A DNA stretch of 64,000 nucleotides from Bacilliculturomica massiliensis (GCF_900605495.1 NZ_LR027584.1:1-64000), one strand, 5' to 3'; shown: positions 43,509 through 52,027, counted from the stretch's first letter. Translations and numbers: made by a program. The notes: a model not told the origin generated them from the sequence alone.

Positions 43509-44573
43509 ATGCAAAACAACAAATTGCTCGTAGTCTTGACAGGGATCGCAGTGGGCGCCATCGCCGTCGCTTTGGTTGCTCTCGGAAATCCCGGAAATAT
43601 GGGTTTCTGCATCGCCTGTTTTCTGCGCGACACCGCGGGAGCCGTGGGACTGCATCGAGCCGAGGTGGTTCAGTACGTGCGGCCGGAGATCATCGGCCTG
43701 GTGCTGGGCGCGTTTATCATGGCCTTCGCGGGGAAAGAATTTTCGCCCCGGGGCGGCTCGGCTCCTGTGACCCGGTTTACGCTTGGCTTCTGCGTTATGG
43801 TAGGCGCGCTGATGTTTCTCGGCTGTCCTCTGCGCATGATGCTCCGCATCGGCGGCGGCGACCTGAACGCCTTGGTGGGGCTGGCAGGATTTGTAGCGGG
43901 GATCGGCTGCGGTATCTTCTGCCTGAACAGGGGATTCACTCTGAAGAGGACCTACAGTGTCAGCAAGCTGGACGGTTATCTCTATCCGGCGGCTAACGTG
44001 GCAATGCTGGCCCTGCTGTGCGCCGCGCCGGCACTGCTCTTTTTCAGCGAAAGCGGTCCCGGTTCCATGCACGCGCCCATAGCGGCGGCGCTGATCGCCG
44101 GTCTTGCCGTGGGTGTTCTGGCCCAGAAATCCAGATTCTGTACAGTCGCGGGAATTCGTGATACAATACTTTTTAAAGACACACATATGCTGATCGGTTT
44201 CATCGCCGTCATCGCAGCTGTGATCATCGGCAATCTCATTATGGGCAGCTTTCACATCGGTTTTGAAGGTCAGCCCGTAGCCCACACCGACGGCCTGTGG
44301 AATTTCCTGGGGATGCTTCTCGTGGGTCTCGGTTCCGTGCTTCTTGGCGGCTGCCCTCTGCGCCAGCTCATTCTGTCCGGGGAGGGCAACGTGGATTCCG
44401 TGGTCACCGTACTGGGCTTTGTAGTGGGCGCAGCTTTCTGTCACAACTTTAAGCTGGCGTCTTCCGGAGACGGACCTACCTCCGGAGGCCAGATCGCCGT
44501 CATCATCGGACTGGCGATCACCGCGGCCATCGCTTTTGCCAATATCCAGAGAGAGACAAAAGCGAAGGCGTAG
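43509..44573 (+). CDS. YeeE/YedE-family membrane transporter, selenium-metabolism (YedE) type
   Basis: 354 residues, about ten hydrophobic segments in two inverted halves. Conserved cysteine/arginine motifs GNMGFCIACFLRDTAGAVG, FLGCPLRMMLRIGGGDLNAL and again LLGGCPLRQLILSGEGNVDS, plus AQKSRFCTVAGIRDTILF, are those of sulfur- or selenium-transporting YeeE/YedE proteins. The start at 43509 follows GAAAGGAG. The next two genes (TusA-like and DUF3343) are its usual partners in selenium-using anaerobes, and a Sec-containing protein is encoded at 57.7 kb. Confidence 0.9.
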   Translation: MQNNKLLVVLTGIAVGAIAVALVALGNPGNMGFCIACFLRDTAGAVGLHRAEVVQYVRPEIIGLVLGAFIMAFAGKEFSPRGGSAPVTRFTLGFCVMVGALMFLGCPLRMMLRIGGGDLNALVGLAGFVAGIGCGIFCLNRGFTLKRTYSVSKLDGYLYPAANVAMLALLCAAPALLFFSESGPGSMHAPIAAALIAGLAVGVLAQKSRFCTVAGIRDTILFKDTHMLIGFIAVIAAVIIGNLIMGSFHIGFEGQPVAHTDGLWNFLGMLLVGLGSVLLGGCPLRQLILSGEGNVDSVVTVLGFVVGAAFCHNFKLASSGDGPTSGGQIAVIIGLAITAAIAFANIQRETKAKA

Positions 44574-44676
44574 ATCCCTGCCCCCAGGGGCCGCACCACG
44601 TACTGGACGGCTCCGATCCGGCAGCCGAAATCAATTAGCAAACAATGATAGACCGTTTAAAAGGAGGACCCGACAG

Positions 44677-44889
44677 ATGGACAAGATCATCGTAGACGCA
44701 AGGGGCTGCGCCTGCCCCGAACCGGTATTGAAAACCAAGAGAGCCGTCGCTTCCGGCGCGGAAGTTCTGACCGTTCTGGTAGACAATAACACTGCTGTGG
44801 AAAATGTAAAGCGCTTTGCCGCTTCCAAAGGCTATCAGGCGGACGTCACGCAGGAGGGCGGCGATTTTCACATCGAATTAAAGAAATAG
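44677..44889 (+). CDS. TusA/SirA-like sulfur (selenium) carrier
   Basis: 70 residues. The carrier motif DARGCACPEPVLKTKRA places the acceptor cysteine in the C-P-x-P signature, here with a second Cys two residues before it. A beta-alpha-beta fold follows (VLVDNNTAVENVKRFAASKGY). The start at 44677 follows AAAAGGAGGACCCGACAG. It likely accepts persulfide or perselenide from the class V enzyme or the YedE channel. Confidence 0.92.
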   Translation: MDKIIVDARGCACPEPVLKTKRAVASGAEVLTVLVDNNTAVENVKRFAASKGYQADVTQEGGDFHIELKK

Positions 44890-44901
44890 AGGATCTGATC
44901 C

Positions 44902-45153
44902 ATGACATACTTAGCCACATTTCACACTCATTTTGATGCCATGAATTACCTCCGTTTTTTAAAAAAGAAAGGGATCGCCGGCGCTCTGAAACCGGTTCCC
45001 CGCAGGGTGAGCTCATCCTGCGGCACCTGCGCTGTCTTTGAGACCTCTCAGGAGATAGAGACTGCCGATCTCACGCAGGAAGAGGTGGCCGGTCTCTACC
45101 TCGTCGAAGGCGGCCGGCATACGCAGATCTACGCCCAGCAGGATGAAGCCTGA
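44902..45153 (+). CDS. DUF3343 protein, putative Se/S carrier-like
   Basis: 83 residues. The pattern LATFHTHFDAMNYLRFLKKKGI, then KPVPRRVSSSCGTCAVFE with a C-x2-C pair, is diagnostic of DUF3343. It lies 12 bp after the TusA-like gene and completes the YedE-TusA-DUF3343 set. Its biochemical role is not established. Confidence 0.9.
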   Translation: MTYLATFHTHFDAMNYLRFLKKKGIAGALKPVPRRVSSSCGTCAVFETSQEIETADLTQEEVAGLYLVEGGRHTQIYAQQDEA

Positions 45154-45395
45154 ATCCTACGGCCTTCCCACGCCCGTATCTCTTAACGGCATGGGGCGGC
45201 CGTTTTTTCTTATCATAAAATACGGAACATAACCGCTGATGATCTACGTCTCCCCTCCCTTCCTCCCGGTCCCGAGCCCGACGAAAAGTCAAAACAGTCG
45301 GGAAAACCGGCCATGTCCTTTTCCAACTTTTTATATGAAAAACCGTTGTAGCGTTTACATGGAAAAACCTTACACGGCCCCGGAACAAAAGAGAA

Positions 45396-45424
45396 TTGAC
45401 AGGCGAAGTTCCGGATAGTATACT
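45396..45424 (+). promoter_or_regulatory. Promoter of the candidate small RNA upstream of rsgA
   Basis: TTGACA (45396-45401) and TATACT (45419-45424) with 17-bp spacing; predicted start near 45431. Confidence 0.8.
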
Positions 45425-45430
45425 GAGATC

Positions 45431-45614
45431 AATATCAATTGTGAAACGAGGTACTTTGTGGAGATTGTTCTGTAAGAAACACGAATTGCATTAGCACAGA
45501 AGGGGGATCCTGATCCCTTTATTTTGTTGTGCATTCCTGTTTCATGCAGAGCTGTGTTCCAGATCGGTACTTTTTGAGTTCCCGGGACATAGTCGTATGA
45601 CTGTGTCTTTTTTT
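45431..45614 (+). ncRNA. Candidate structured small RNA (6S-like size) or attenuator leader of rsgA
   Basis: About 185 nt between a consensus promoter and a Rho-independent terminator, with no open frame worth naming. The sequence can fold into a long interrupted rod: GTAC(45453 region) with GTAC(45568 region), AACAC with GTGTT, GCAT with ATGC, GCAC with GTGC and an apical AAGGGGATC/GATCCCTTT hairpin. Length, rod shape and an autonomous promoter/terminator resemble 6S RNA, but no primary-sequence signature could be checked. It might instead be a leader attenuating rsgA, whose start is 90 bp beyond the terminator. Confidence 0.45.
45586..45614 (+). terminator. Rho-independent terminator of the small RNA/leader
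   Basis: GACATAGTC-GTAT-GACTGTGTC (9-bp stem including one G-U pair) followed by seven T. It precedes the rsgA TTG start by about 90 bp. Confidence 0.8.
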
Positions 45615-45704
45615 GTGCGGCTGCGCGCGTTCTGCCGGTTCCACCGGCCTATTCTGCGAATGCAGGCCCACATACGGGAAAATAGAAATTAAGAGGTAAA
45701 ACAA

Positions 45705-46820
45705 TTGAATCAATTTAAGATAGATCAAACAAATGAACAAAATCTTTTAGTCCGTTACGGTGCAGATCCAGGCCGCTTTGCCGAGGCCTCCATGTATCCC
45801 GGGCTTCATCTGGCCCGTGTGGTCTCTCAGTATAAGGATCTGTACCGGATCGCAACCAGCGAGGGAGAATGCATGGCAGAGATCTCCGGTAAATTCCGTT
45901 ATGGCTCTTTTGCCCTCTCCCAGTACCCTGCCGTGGGTGACTTTGTGATGACAGACCGGTCCGGGGACAGCTCCGGCAACGCCATCATCCATCAGGTGCT
46001 GACCAGAAAAAGCGTATTTGAACGGGCCGCCGCCGGCACCGCCCGTCAGACGCAGATAGTGGCGGCCAACGTGGATACGCTGTTCCTGTGCATGTCGCTC
46101 AACAACGATTATAATCTCAGCAGGCTGGAGCGCTATCTTTCCGCAGCATGGAGCAGCGGCGCATCCCCTGTGATCGTGCTGACCAAAGCAGATCTGTGTA
46201 AAGATCTGGACGTGGTCATGGCCGAGATCGGCGCCGTCGCCCCCGGCACGGATGTGGCCGTCACCTCAGGCAGCGATAACTGCTCCTGCGACCGTCTCCT
46301 GTCCTGGCTGCGACCGGGAATGACCGCCTCCTTCGTGGGCTCCTCCGGTGTGGGCAAATCCACGCTGATCAACCGGCTGGCCGGCAGCGAGGTCCTCCGG
46401 ACCTCAGAGATACGTCAAGACGACAAAGGAAGACACACTTCCACCCGCCGGGAGCTCCTCGTTCTGCCTCAGGGCGGCATCGTCATCGACACCCCCGGAA
46501 TGCGCGAGTTCGGCGTGGAGAACGTCGACTTGACCAGATCCTTCACGGACATCGACGCCCTCACAGAGCTGTGCCGTTTTCGGGATTGCACTCACACCTC
46601 GGAACCGGGCTGCGCAGTCCTGCGAGCCCTGGAAGAAGGCCGGCTGGACGCCCGGCGGCTGGAAAGCTATCGGAAGCTGAAACGGGAGGCCAAATACGAC
46701 GGCCTGTCAGCTAAGGAGATCGAAACAGAAAAGCTGAACGCCATGTTCGAAAAGGCAGGCGGCATGAAAAACGCCCGCAAATATCTGCGCGAAAACGATA
46801 AAAGAAAGAGAAGAAAATAG
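45705..46820 (+). CDS. rsgA: Ribosome small-subunit-dependent GTPase RsgA (YloQ/YjeQ)
   Basis: 371 residues, late 30S assembly factor. Circularly permuted GTPase order is visible: G4 LTKAD (residue 160), then G1 VGSSGVGKSTL (211-221), then G3 IDTPGMREFG (261-270). An N-terminal OB domain precedes, and the C-terminal zinc finger C-x5-C-x-H-x5-C (CRFRDCTHTSEPGC) follows. The start is TTG at 45705-45707 after AAGAGGTAAAACAA. Confidence 0.95.
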   Translation: MNQFKIDQTNEQNLLVRYGADPGRFAEASMYPGLHLARVVSQYKDLYRIATSEGECMAEISGKFRYGSFALSQYPAVGDFVMTDRSGDSSGNAIIHQVLTRKSVFERAAAGTARQTQIVAANVDTLFLCMSLNNDYNLSRLERYLSAAWSSGASPVIVLTKADLCKDLDVVMAEIGAVAPGTDVAVTSGSDNCSCDRLLSWLRPGMTASFVGSSGVGKSTLINRLAGSEVLRTSEIRQDDKGRHTSTRRELLVLPQGGIVIDTPGMREFGVENVDLTRSFTDIDALTELCRFRDCTHTSEPGCAVLRALEEGRLDARRLESYRKLKREAKYDGLSAKEIETEKLNAMFEKAGGMKNARKYLRENDKRKRRK

Positions 46821-46848
46821 ATCTTTTCCTTTCGCTTTCCCTCACCAT

Positions 46849-48225
46849 TTAACGAACGGGAAACTCTATCCCGTATTTTTCCATTTTATATCGCAGTCCC
46901 TGTTTTGTGATCGAAAGCGCCCGGGCGGCCCGCGTCAGTGTGCGATAATGATTTACCGCGTCCTGGATCAGCTGCTTTTCATAGCAGTTCACCTTTTCCT
47001 GCAGAGACTGCCGGGGCCTGTCTTCATCGTCAAAGGAAAATGACGTTTCAGGAAGCATATACTGCGGCAGATCAGACATTTGAATGTACCTGCCGGACAT
47101 GATATTGAAACAGCCCTCGACGACGTTTTTCAGCTCCCGCACATTGCCCGGCCAGCTGTAGCTGCAAAAGAACTGGAGCACCTCTTCCGAGACTCCTACC
47201 ACGTCCCGCTGCATGGAATTATTGAACATTTCTATGAAATGTTCAGCCAGCAGCGGGATGTCTTCTTTTCTGCGCCGCAGAGGCGGCAGAAATATCTGGA
47301 CTGGCGAAAGGCGGTAATACAGATCGCTGCGGAAAAACTCCCCCGACAGCAATTCGGCCGGCGGCCGATTGACAGCTGAAATCAGGCGTACATCAAAGCA
47401 AATTTCCTTGTCTCCACCGATCCTGCGGACCTTTCGTTCCTCCAGGACCCGAAGGATCTTAGCCTGCATTCCGATCTCCATCGAATTGATCTCATCCAGA
47501 AACAATGAGCCCCCATCAGCCATCTCAAACAGACCTTTCTTATTTTCCGCGCCGGTATAGCTCCCCCGGGTCGTCCCAAAAAGAAGGCTTTCCAACAGTG
47601 ACAGCGGGATCGCCGCGCAGTTTTGGCCGATAAACGGTTTTGCGGCGCGCAAACTGCTGGAATGGATAGACTGTGCGATCATTTCCTTTCCGCTTCCGGT
47701 CTCTCCGTAGATCAGGACGGAGGAGCCTGTGACCGATATCTTCTCGATCTGCTCCTTGATCTTCAGCATTTCCTCCGAATTGGTTATGATATCCTTCAGC
47801 GTAAACAACGGCTTTCCCAGATGAGAGAAGTCTTTTTTCACATCCAGACGCAGGTCGGCCGGCGGTTTTTCGGAAGGGAGATAGATCGACACATCCACGG
47901 CGCCGATCAGCTTTCCCGCCTGGTTGGTGATCGGCATGGTCGAATTGATGGAGTGAATGACGTCGCCCATATAGGTGTGATTCGTCTGGATCACATTCAG
48001 CATGGGCTTTCCTGTGCGGAGAACGTTCAAAAGCGTGCTGGACTCCTCCGTCAGGTTGGTCCACACGTCCAGGACGTGCTTTCGGGCGACCTTCTCATTT
48101 GTCAGATGATTCGAGCCCGGCCGGTGGGTCACATAGTATTCAATGAATCCGTCACAATTTACCACTACGATACCATCAACATTTTTGTACAGGTCCAGCA
48201 TCTGTTCGATATATCTCCACAACAT
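46849..48225 (-). CDS. Sigma-54-dependent activator with PAS-type sensor, RocR-like
   Basis: 458 residues. The N-terminal sensor (VDGIVVVNCDGFIEYY, ARKHVLDVWTNLTEESSTLLNVLRTGKPMLNV, NSTMPITNQAGKLIGAVDVSIYL) matches the RocR type that responds to arginine-catabolism signals. The AAA+ domain has Walker A GETGSGKE, the sigma-54 contact loop as GSYTGAE in place of the usual GAFTGA, Walker B SLFLDEI, and the SWPGNVRELKN motif. A Fis-type HTH ends the chain (LTRAARALSITKQGLRYKM). It is divergent from an amidinohydrolase operon that has a -24/-12 promoter, which it almost certainly activates. Confidence 0.93.
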   Translation of the reverse strand: MLWRYIEQMLDLYKNVDGIVVVNCDGFIEYYVTHRPGSNHLTNEKVARKHVLDVWTNLTEESSTLLNVLRTGKPMLNVIQTNHTYMGDVIHSINSTMPITNQAGKLIGAVDVSIYLPSEKPPADLRLDVKKDFSHLGKPLFTLKDIITNSEEMLKIKEQIEKISVTGSSVLIYGETGSGKEMIAQSIHSSSLRAAKPFIGQNCAAIPLSLLESLLFGTTRGSYTGAENKKGLFEMADGGSLFLDEINSMEIGMQAKILRVLEERKVRRIGGDKEICFDVRLISAVNRPPAELLSGEFFRSDLYYRLSPVQIFLPPLRRRKEDIPLLAEHFIEMFNNSMQRDVVGVSEEVLQFFCSYSWPGNVRELKNVVEGCFNIMSGRYIQMSDLPQYMLPETSFSFDDEDRPRQSLQEKVNCYEKQLIQDAVNHYRTLTRAARALSITKQGLRYKMEKYGIEFPVR

Positions 48226-48365
48226 ATGTACATCCTTTCTCCGGACCGAGATCCTCCAGTGATTCCAGGCGTCTGTCATACCGCCCCTCCGGCTGCGTTT
48301 TCGGCTTGTCCCCGCGGGTACTCATACGAACGTGTCCCCGCGCTGGCCTGCGGCCGTCATAGTAT

Positions 48366-48429
48366 GATCCGGCCATGACGTCCGCCGCGGGCAGGATCTG
48401 TATAATACCCACTCTGTGGATATTGTACC
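48366..48429 (+). repeat. Dispersed palindromic repeat, copy B
   Basis: Begins GATCCGGCCATGACGTCCG and ends in an imperfect inverted repeat (GTATAATACCCAC ... GTGGATATTGTAC). It aligns over its full length with copy A at 42953-43018, including CATG-R-CGTCCGCCGCG and GTATAATA. Confidence 0.65.
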
Positions 48430-48446
48430 ATGGGCAGGCACCAATT

Positions 48447-48466
48447 TTGTGAAAATATTTTCACAA
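48447..48466. promoter_or_regulatory. 20-bp perfect palindrome, candidate upstream activator site
   Basis: TTGTGAAAATATTTTCACAA, a perfect palindrome, with an extra half-site TTTTCAC at 48480-48486. It lies about 150-170 bp upstream of the -24/-12 promoter, the usual distance for enhancer sites of sigma-54 activators, and between the activator gene and its presumed target operon. Confidence 0.7.
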
Positions 48467-48616
48467 ATAAGTTAAAATTTTTTCACTCACCTATCTGACC
48501 AACATGAGGATCTCTGTCATGATACGCAGATCTGACCGGACTCCTGCGCTGGCAGTTAGACCGCTGGGGCCGGCAGTCCAGTTGCCGATGCCGGCGGCCG
48601 GTTCGTTAACCGCATT

Positions 48617-48632
48617 TGGCATGAAACTTGCT
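48617..48632 (+). promoter_or_regulatory. Sigma-54 (-24/-12) promoter of the amidinohydrolase operon
   Basis: TGGCATG-AAAC-TTGCT matches the consensus TGGCACG-N4-TTGC(A/T) with one deviation and exact spacing of the GG and GC elements. It lies 54 bp upstream of the first start codon. Confidence 0.85.
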
Positions 48633-48686
48633 TTGTTAGGAAAGCAACAGCCATGGCGAAACACCAGTAAAGGAGGAAATGTATTT

Positions 48687-49643
48687 ATGGAAAAGTGTAC
48701 GGCAGGCAGCCCGGAGAGTTTCGATCCGCTGGGCGGCGATCTATGGTTTCCGAAAGAGACGACCACAGAGGAGGAGATGCTGGATTATTGGGGCGATTGG
48801 GGCTGCAGCTCGGAATACGAACCGCTGAAGGCGGTCCTGATGCGCCGTCCCGGAAAAGAGATCGACGACTTTGATTACCGGGAGGTACGCTTTCGCAGCG
48901 CCGTCGATCCGGAGATCTTTCGCCGGCAGCACGACGGGCTGGCGCAGTTTTACCGCAGTCACGGTATAAAAGTTTACTATGTGGAGGAACAGCGGCCGGA
49001 CAAACCCAACGCCGTATTCTGCCGCGACCTCTGCCTCATGACCCCGGAGGGGGCCATCGTATGCCGGCCGGCTCTTGAGGCGCGCAGGGGCGAGGAAGCC
49101 GCCGTGGCAAGACAGCTTGCCGCCCTGAACATTCCCATCGTGCGGACCATTGTCGGCGACGGCTATTTTGAAGGTGCAAACGTCATGTGGATCGACCGCA
49201 GAACGGCGATCCTGGCCCTGGGATCAAGGGCGAATCGCTCCGGCGCGGAGCAGGTGGCATTTGAACTGAAGCGCATGGGCGTCGAACTGGTCTATATGCA
49301 GACGCCCTGCGGTCAGGCCCATATCGACGGAGTATTCAACATAGCCGGCCCCGAAACTGTTTACATGTATCCGCCTCAGGTGCCCTACGATATCTCGGCT
49401 TTCATGAGGAAGCGCGGTTTTAAGATCCTGGAATGTCCTGAGACAAAGGAATGCAAAGAAGGCTTCGCCGTAAATTTTGTGGCCATAGCCCCCAATGAAG
49501 TGGTAATGCCCGCAGGAAATCCTCAGTCCCAGGAGCTCCTCGCAGCAAACGGCATCAAGGTCCATACGCTGGATTATTTCGAAGTTGTCAAGGCATGGGG
49601 AGGCATGCACTGCTGCACCGCTTTTCTGAAACGGGAAAAATGA
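48687..49643 (+). CDS. Amidinotransferase-fold hydrolase (arginine deiminase / DDAH-like)
   Basis: 318 residues, guanidine-modifying pentein fold. Catalytic candidates are Glu162 (GYFEGANVMWID), His212 (QAHIDGVFNI) and Cys309 in WGGMHCCT, the same Glu-His-Cys set as in arginine deiminase and dimethylarginine dimethylaminohydrolase. FCRDLCL and VLMRRPGKE are further family blocks. The start at 48687 follows AAAGGAGGAAATG. The RocR-like activator next to it makes arginine or a close guanidino compound the likely substrate, hydrolysed to citrulline or urea/ureido product and ammonia/amine. Confidence 0.9.
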   Translation: MEKCTAGSPESFDPLGGDLWFPKETTTEEEMLDYWGDWGCSSEYEPLKAVLMRRPGKEIDDFDYREVRFRSAVDPEIFRRQHDGLAQFYRSHGIKVYYVEEQRPDKPNAVFCRDLCLMTPEGAIVCRPALEARRGEEAAVARQLAALNIPIVRTIVGDGYFEGANVMWIDRRTAILALGSRANRSGAEQVAFELKRMGVELVYMQTPCGQAHIDGVFNIAGPETVYMYPPQVPYDISAFMRKRGFKILECPETKECKEGFAVNFVAIAPNEVVMPAGNPQSQELLAANGIKVHTLDYFEVVKAWGGMHCCTAFLKREK

Positions 49644-50371
49644 GCATGCTGTTTTTAGAGATGATCTTTTTCCTGGGGTATTTCGAGCAGCAGATCACCG
49701 GTTTCGGAGCCGCGCTGTTCTGTCTCCCTTTTTCACTGCTGATCTTGCCCCGGGAAATGTTCGTTCCCATCACGCTGTCCTTTACGCTGCTGCAGTCCCT
49801 TTGCATCGCGGTGCGCTGGCGGCGGCATATCGTGAAAAAACAGCTGGCGTTCGTGCTGGTCTGCGCACTGCTGGTGGGCATTCCCGCCGCCGATATGCTG
49901 ATTCTGCATCTGCCGGAGAAAACGCTCAAACTGATGCTGGCAGCGTTTACCGCGATCTATTCCATTCACTGCCTGCGTCAGCTCAGAAAACAGGACGAAC
50001 AGAAATTGAGACCTGCGTCGGTCAGTTGGTGCGCCTGCCTTATGCCCATGGCCGGAGGGATCATACAGACCGCCTACGGCGCGGGCGGACCGCTGCTGAT
50101 CGCCTACCTTTCCCGCACGGTAAAAGGCAAGCCGGAGCTCCGAGCCACGATCTGCTGCTGTTGGGTGGCTTTAAACAGCATCATTCTGTGCAAATATTTA
50201 TGGGATGGTCTCCTCGACCCGGAGACTCTCAAAACAGGTCTGTTTCTGCTGCCCGCCGTACTGGCCGGCACCCTTACAGGCGAAAAAGTGGTCAGCCATA
50301 TCAGTCAAAGAAAGTTTTCGATCCTGATCTATTATATACTAATCATATCTGCGGGATTTCTGCTGTTATAA
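49640..50371 (+). CDS. TauE/SafE-family membrane protein
   Basis: 243 residues with about seven to eight hydrophobic segments. Typical blocks: GYFEQQITGFGAALFCLPF near the N-terminus and the mirrored MPMAGGIIQTAYGAGGPLLIAYLSR. The ATG at 49640 overlaps the stop of the amidinohydrolase gene (ATGA), so the two are translationally coupled. The family exports sulfite-like anions or organic acids. In this operon it may move the reaction product; that is inference from position. Confidence 0.85.
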   Translation: MSMLFLEMIFFLGYFEQQITGFGAALFCLPFSLLILPREMFVPITLSFTLLQSLCIAVRWRRHIVKKQLAFVLVCALLVGIPAADMLILHLPEKTLKLMLAAFTAIYSIHCLRQLRKQDEQKLRPASVSWCACLMPMAGGIIQTAYGAGGPLLIAYLSRTVKGKPELRATICCCWVALNSIILCKYLWDGLLDPETLKTGLFLLPAVLAGTLTGEKVVSHISQRKFSILIYYILIISAGFLLL

Positions 50372-50404
50372 GCAAGAGCGGAAGCCACAGAGAGGAGGAA
50401 GAAC

Positions 50405-51808
50405 ATGGAATACGGTATTATGTCTCTCGTTCCCACAATTGTAGCTGTGGGCATGGCATTGATCACACAAAATGTATACGCTTCGTTATTGCTCGGTCTC
50501 TTCTTAGGTAATGTCATCATCAGCGGCTATCATATATTCGCCGGCGTAGACGGCACCATCAACTCCATAACCGGGGTCTTCGCATCCGGCGGAAATGTGA
50601 CCACAATGCTGGCCATCACCCTTCTGGGCGGCATGATCTACATGATCCAGACGGCGGGAGGTGTCAACGGCTTTGTGGAATTGCTGACCACCAGGACCAC
50701 TCTGGTCAAATCAAAAAAATCGGCGAATCTCTTCACATGGCTGATCGGTATCATCGTATTCGTATCCGCCAGTATGAGCAGTCTCATCGCAGGCTCCATC
50801 ACAAAGCCGCTGAACGACAAGTATCTCACATCTCATGAAAAACAGGCCTACATCGTTCACTCCGTAGGCGTGCCCGTCTGCGTCCTCATTCCGCTCAGCA
50901 GCTGGGGCGCTTACATGATCAGCGTTCTGGAGGGCGCCGGAGTGGAAAACGCGGCCGGAGTTCTGGTGAGATCCATCCCCTGCTCCATCTATGTGCTCCT
51001 AGCCGTCTTCACAGTGCCCGTCATGATCCTGACCGGATTCGATTTCGGTCCCATAAAAAAAGCTGAACTGCGTGCGGCGCAGCAAGGGCTTTTAGACGCA
51101 CCGGGAAAAGGCGTCAAGGCCGAATCAGGGGACGCGATCACTGATAAGGTCAGCAGCGTTACAATCCTGGGAGTCCCCGTACTGCTGATGATCGCAGTGA
51201 CCGTTTGGGGAATGTACACTACCGGAGACGGGAATATCCTCAACGGCGCCGGTATGAAATCGTTCCTCTGGGGCGTCCTCGCCGGCATCGCTGCGGGCTT
51301 TATCATGATCACAGGCAAAAAAATACTGACGCCAAAGGAGGTCAGCGCCGCGCTCTATAAAGGCTGGATCAATATGATCCCCATCGTCATCATCCTGACC
51401 TTTGCGCTGGGCGTCGGAGATATCGTCGCCACTCTGGGAACCGGGGAATATCTGGCCCACGTTTTTTCCGGCCTTCTGAACCCGGCCCTTCTGCCTATGA
51501 TCGTATTCGTCATTTCCATGATCATCGCCTTTTCCACCGGAAGTTCCTGGGGAACCATGGCGGTCATCATACCGCTCTCCATGCCCATCGCCTTCGCCAT
51601 GGATGTGAATATCGCCCTTCTCGCCGGCGCGATCTGGAGCGGCGGGATCTTCGGCGATCAGTGCTCCCCCATTTCAGACAGCACCATCGTCAGCTGTGCG
51701 GCCACGGGCTGCGACGTCATCGATCACATCAGATCGCAGCTGCCCTACACCCTGACCATGGCGGCCATTTCAGCGGCAGCGTTTATCCTTTTGGGCTTTG
51801 TGATGTAG
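50405..51808 (+). CDS. NhaC-family antiporter, second copy
   Basis: 467 residues, strongly hydrophobic. Signatures are FVSASMSSLIAGSITKPLNDKY, SSWGAYMISVL, FSTGSSWGTMAVIIPLSMPIAFA and GAIWSGGIFGDQCSPISDSTIVSCAATGCD. ATG follows AGAGAGGAGGAAGAAC, 33 bp after the TauE-type gene. Being last in an arginine-type catabolic operon, it may exchange substrate and product (arginine/ornithine-like) rather than only Na+/H+. A hairpin with ten T follows at 52.05 kb. Confidence 0.9.
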   Translation: MEYGIMSLVPTIVAVGMALITQNVYASLLLGLFLGNVIISGYHIFAGVDGTINSITGVFASGGNVTTMLAITLLGGMIYMIQTAGGVNGFVELLTTRTTLVKSKKSANLFTWLIGIIVFVSASMSSLIAGSITKPLNDKYLTSHEKQAYIVHSVGVPVCVLIPLSSWGAYMISVLEGAGVENAAGVLVRSIPCSIYVLLAVFTVPVMILTGFDFGPIKKAELRAAQQGLLDAPGKGVKAESGDAITDKVSSVTILGVPVLLMIAVTVWGMYTTGDGNILNGAGMKSFLWGVLAGIAAGFIMITGKKILTPKEVSAALYKGWINMIPIVIILTFALGVGDIVATLGTGEYLAHVFSGLLNPALLPMIVFVISMIIAFSTGSSWGTMAVIIPLSMPIAFAMDVNIALLAGAIWSGGIFGDQCSPISDSTIVSCAATGCDVIDHIRSQLPYTLTMAAISAAAFILLGFVM

Positions 51809-51940
51809 GGCAGGGGCGCTGTACAAGGCTGACCGTCGGCAGATCGTCGCTCCCCCGCAGCTTTCGGTCCTGCGGCAAACACAGGCTCTGCCGGTAAATA
51901 GGCCAAATCTACATTTTTTCTCCGATCTCACCGAAAAAGA

Positions 51941-51994
51941 GCTGCCAAATAGGTGAAAAACTATTTCTTGACTCGTTTTCACCGATTTGGCAGC
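51941..51994. repeat. 19-bp inverted repeat downstream of the NhaC gene
   Basis: GCTGCCAAATAGGTGAAAA (51941-51959) and TTTTCACCGATTTGGCAGC (51976-51994) pair with one mismatch. The words TCACCGAAAAA (51929 region) and TTTTCACCTAT (52060 region) on either side repeat the same motif. It may be an mRNA-end structure or a decayed repeat. Confidence 0.6.
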
Positions 51995-52027
51995 ATGTAT
52001 TGAGAAATGATCGCTGATTTTCACACG

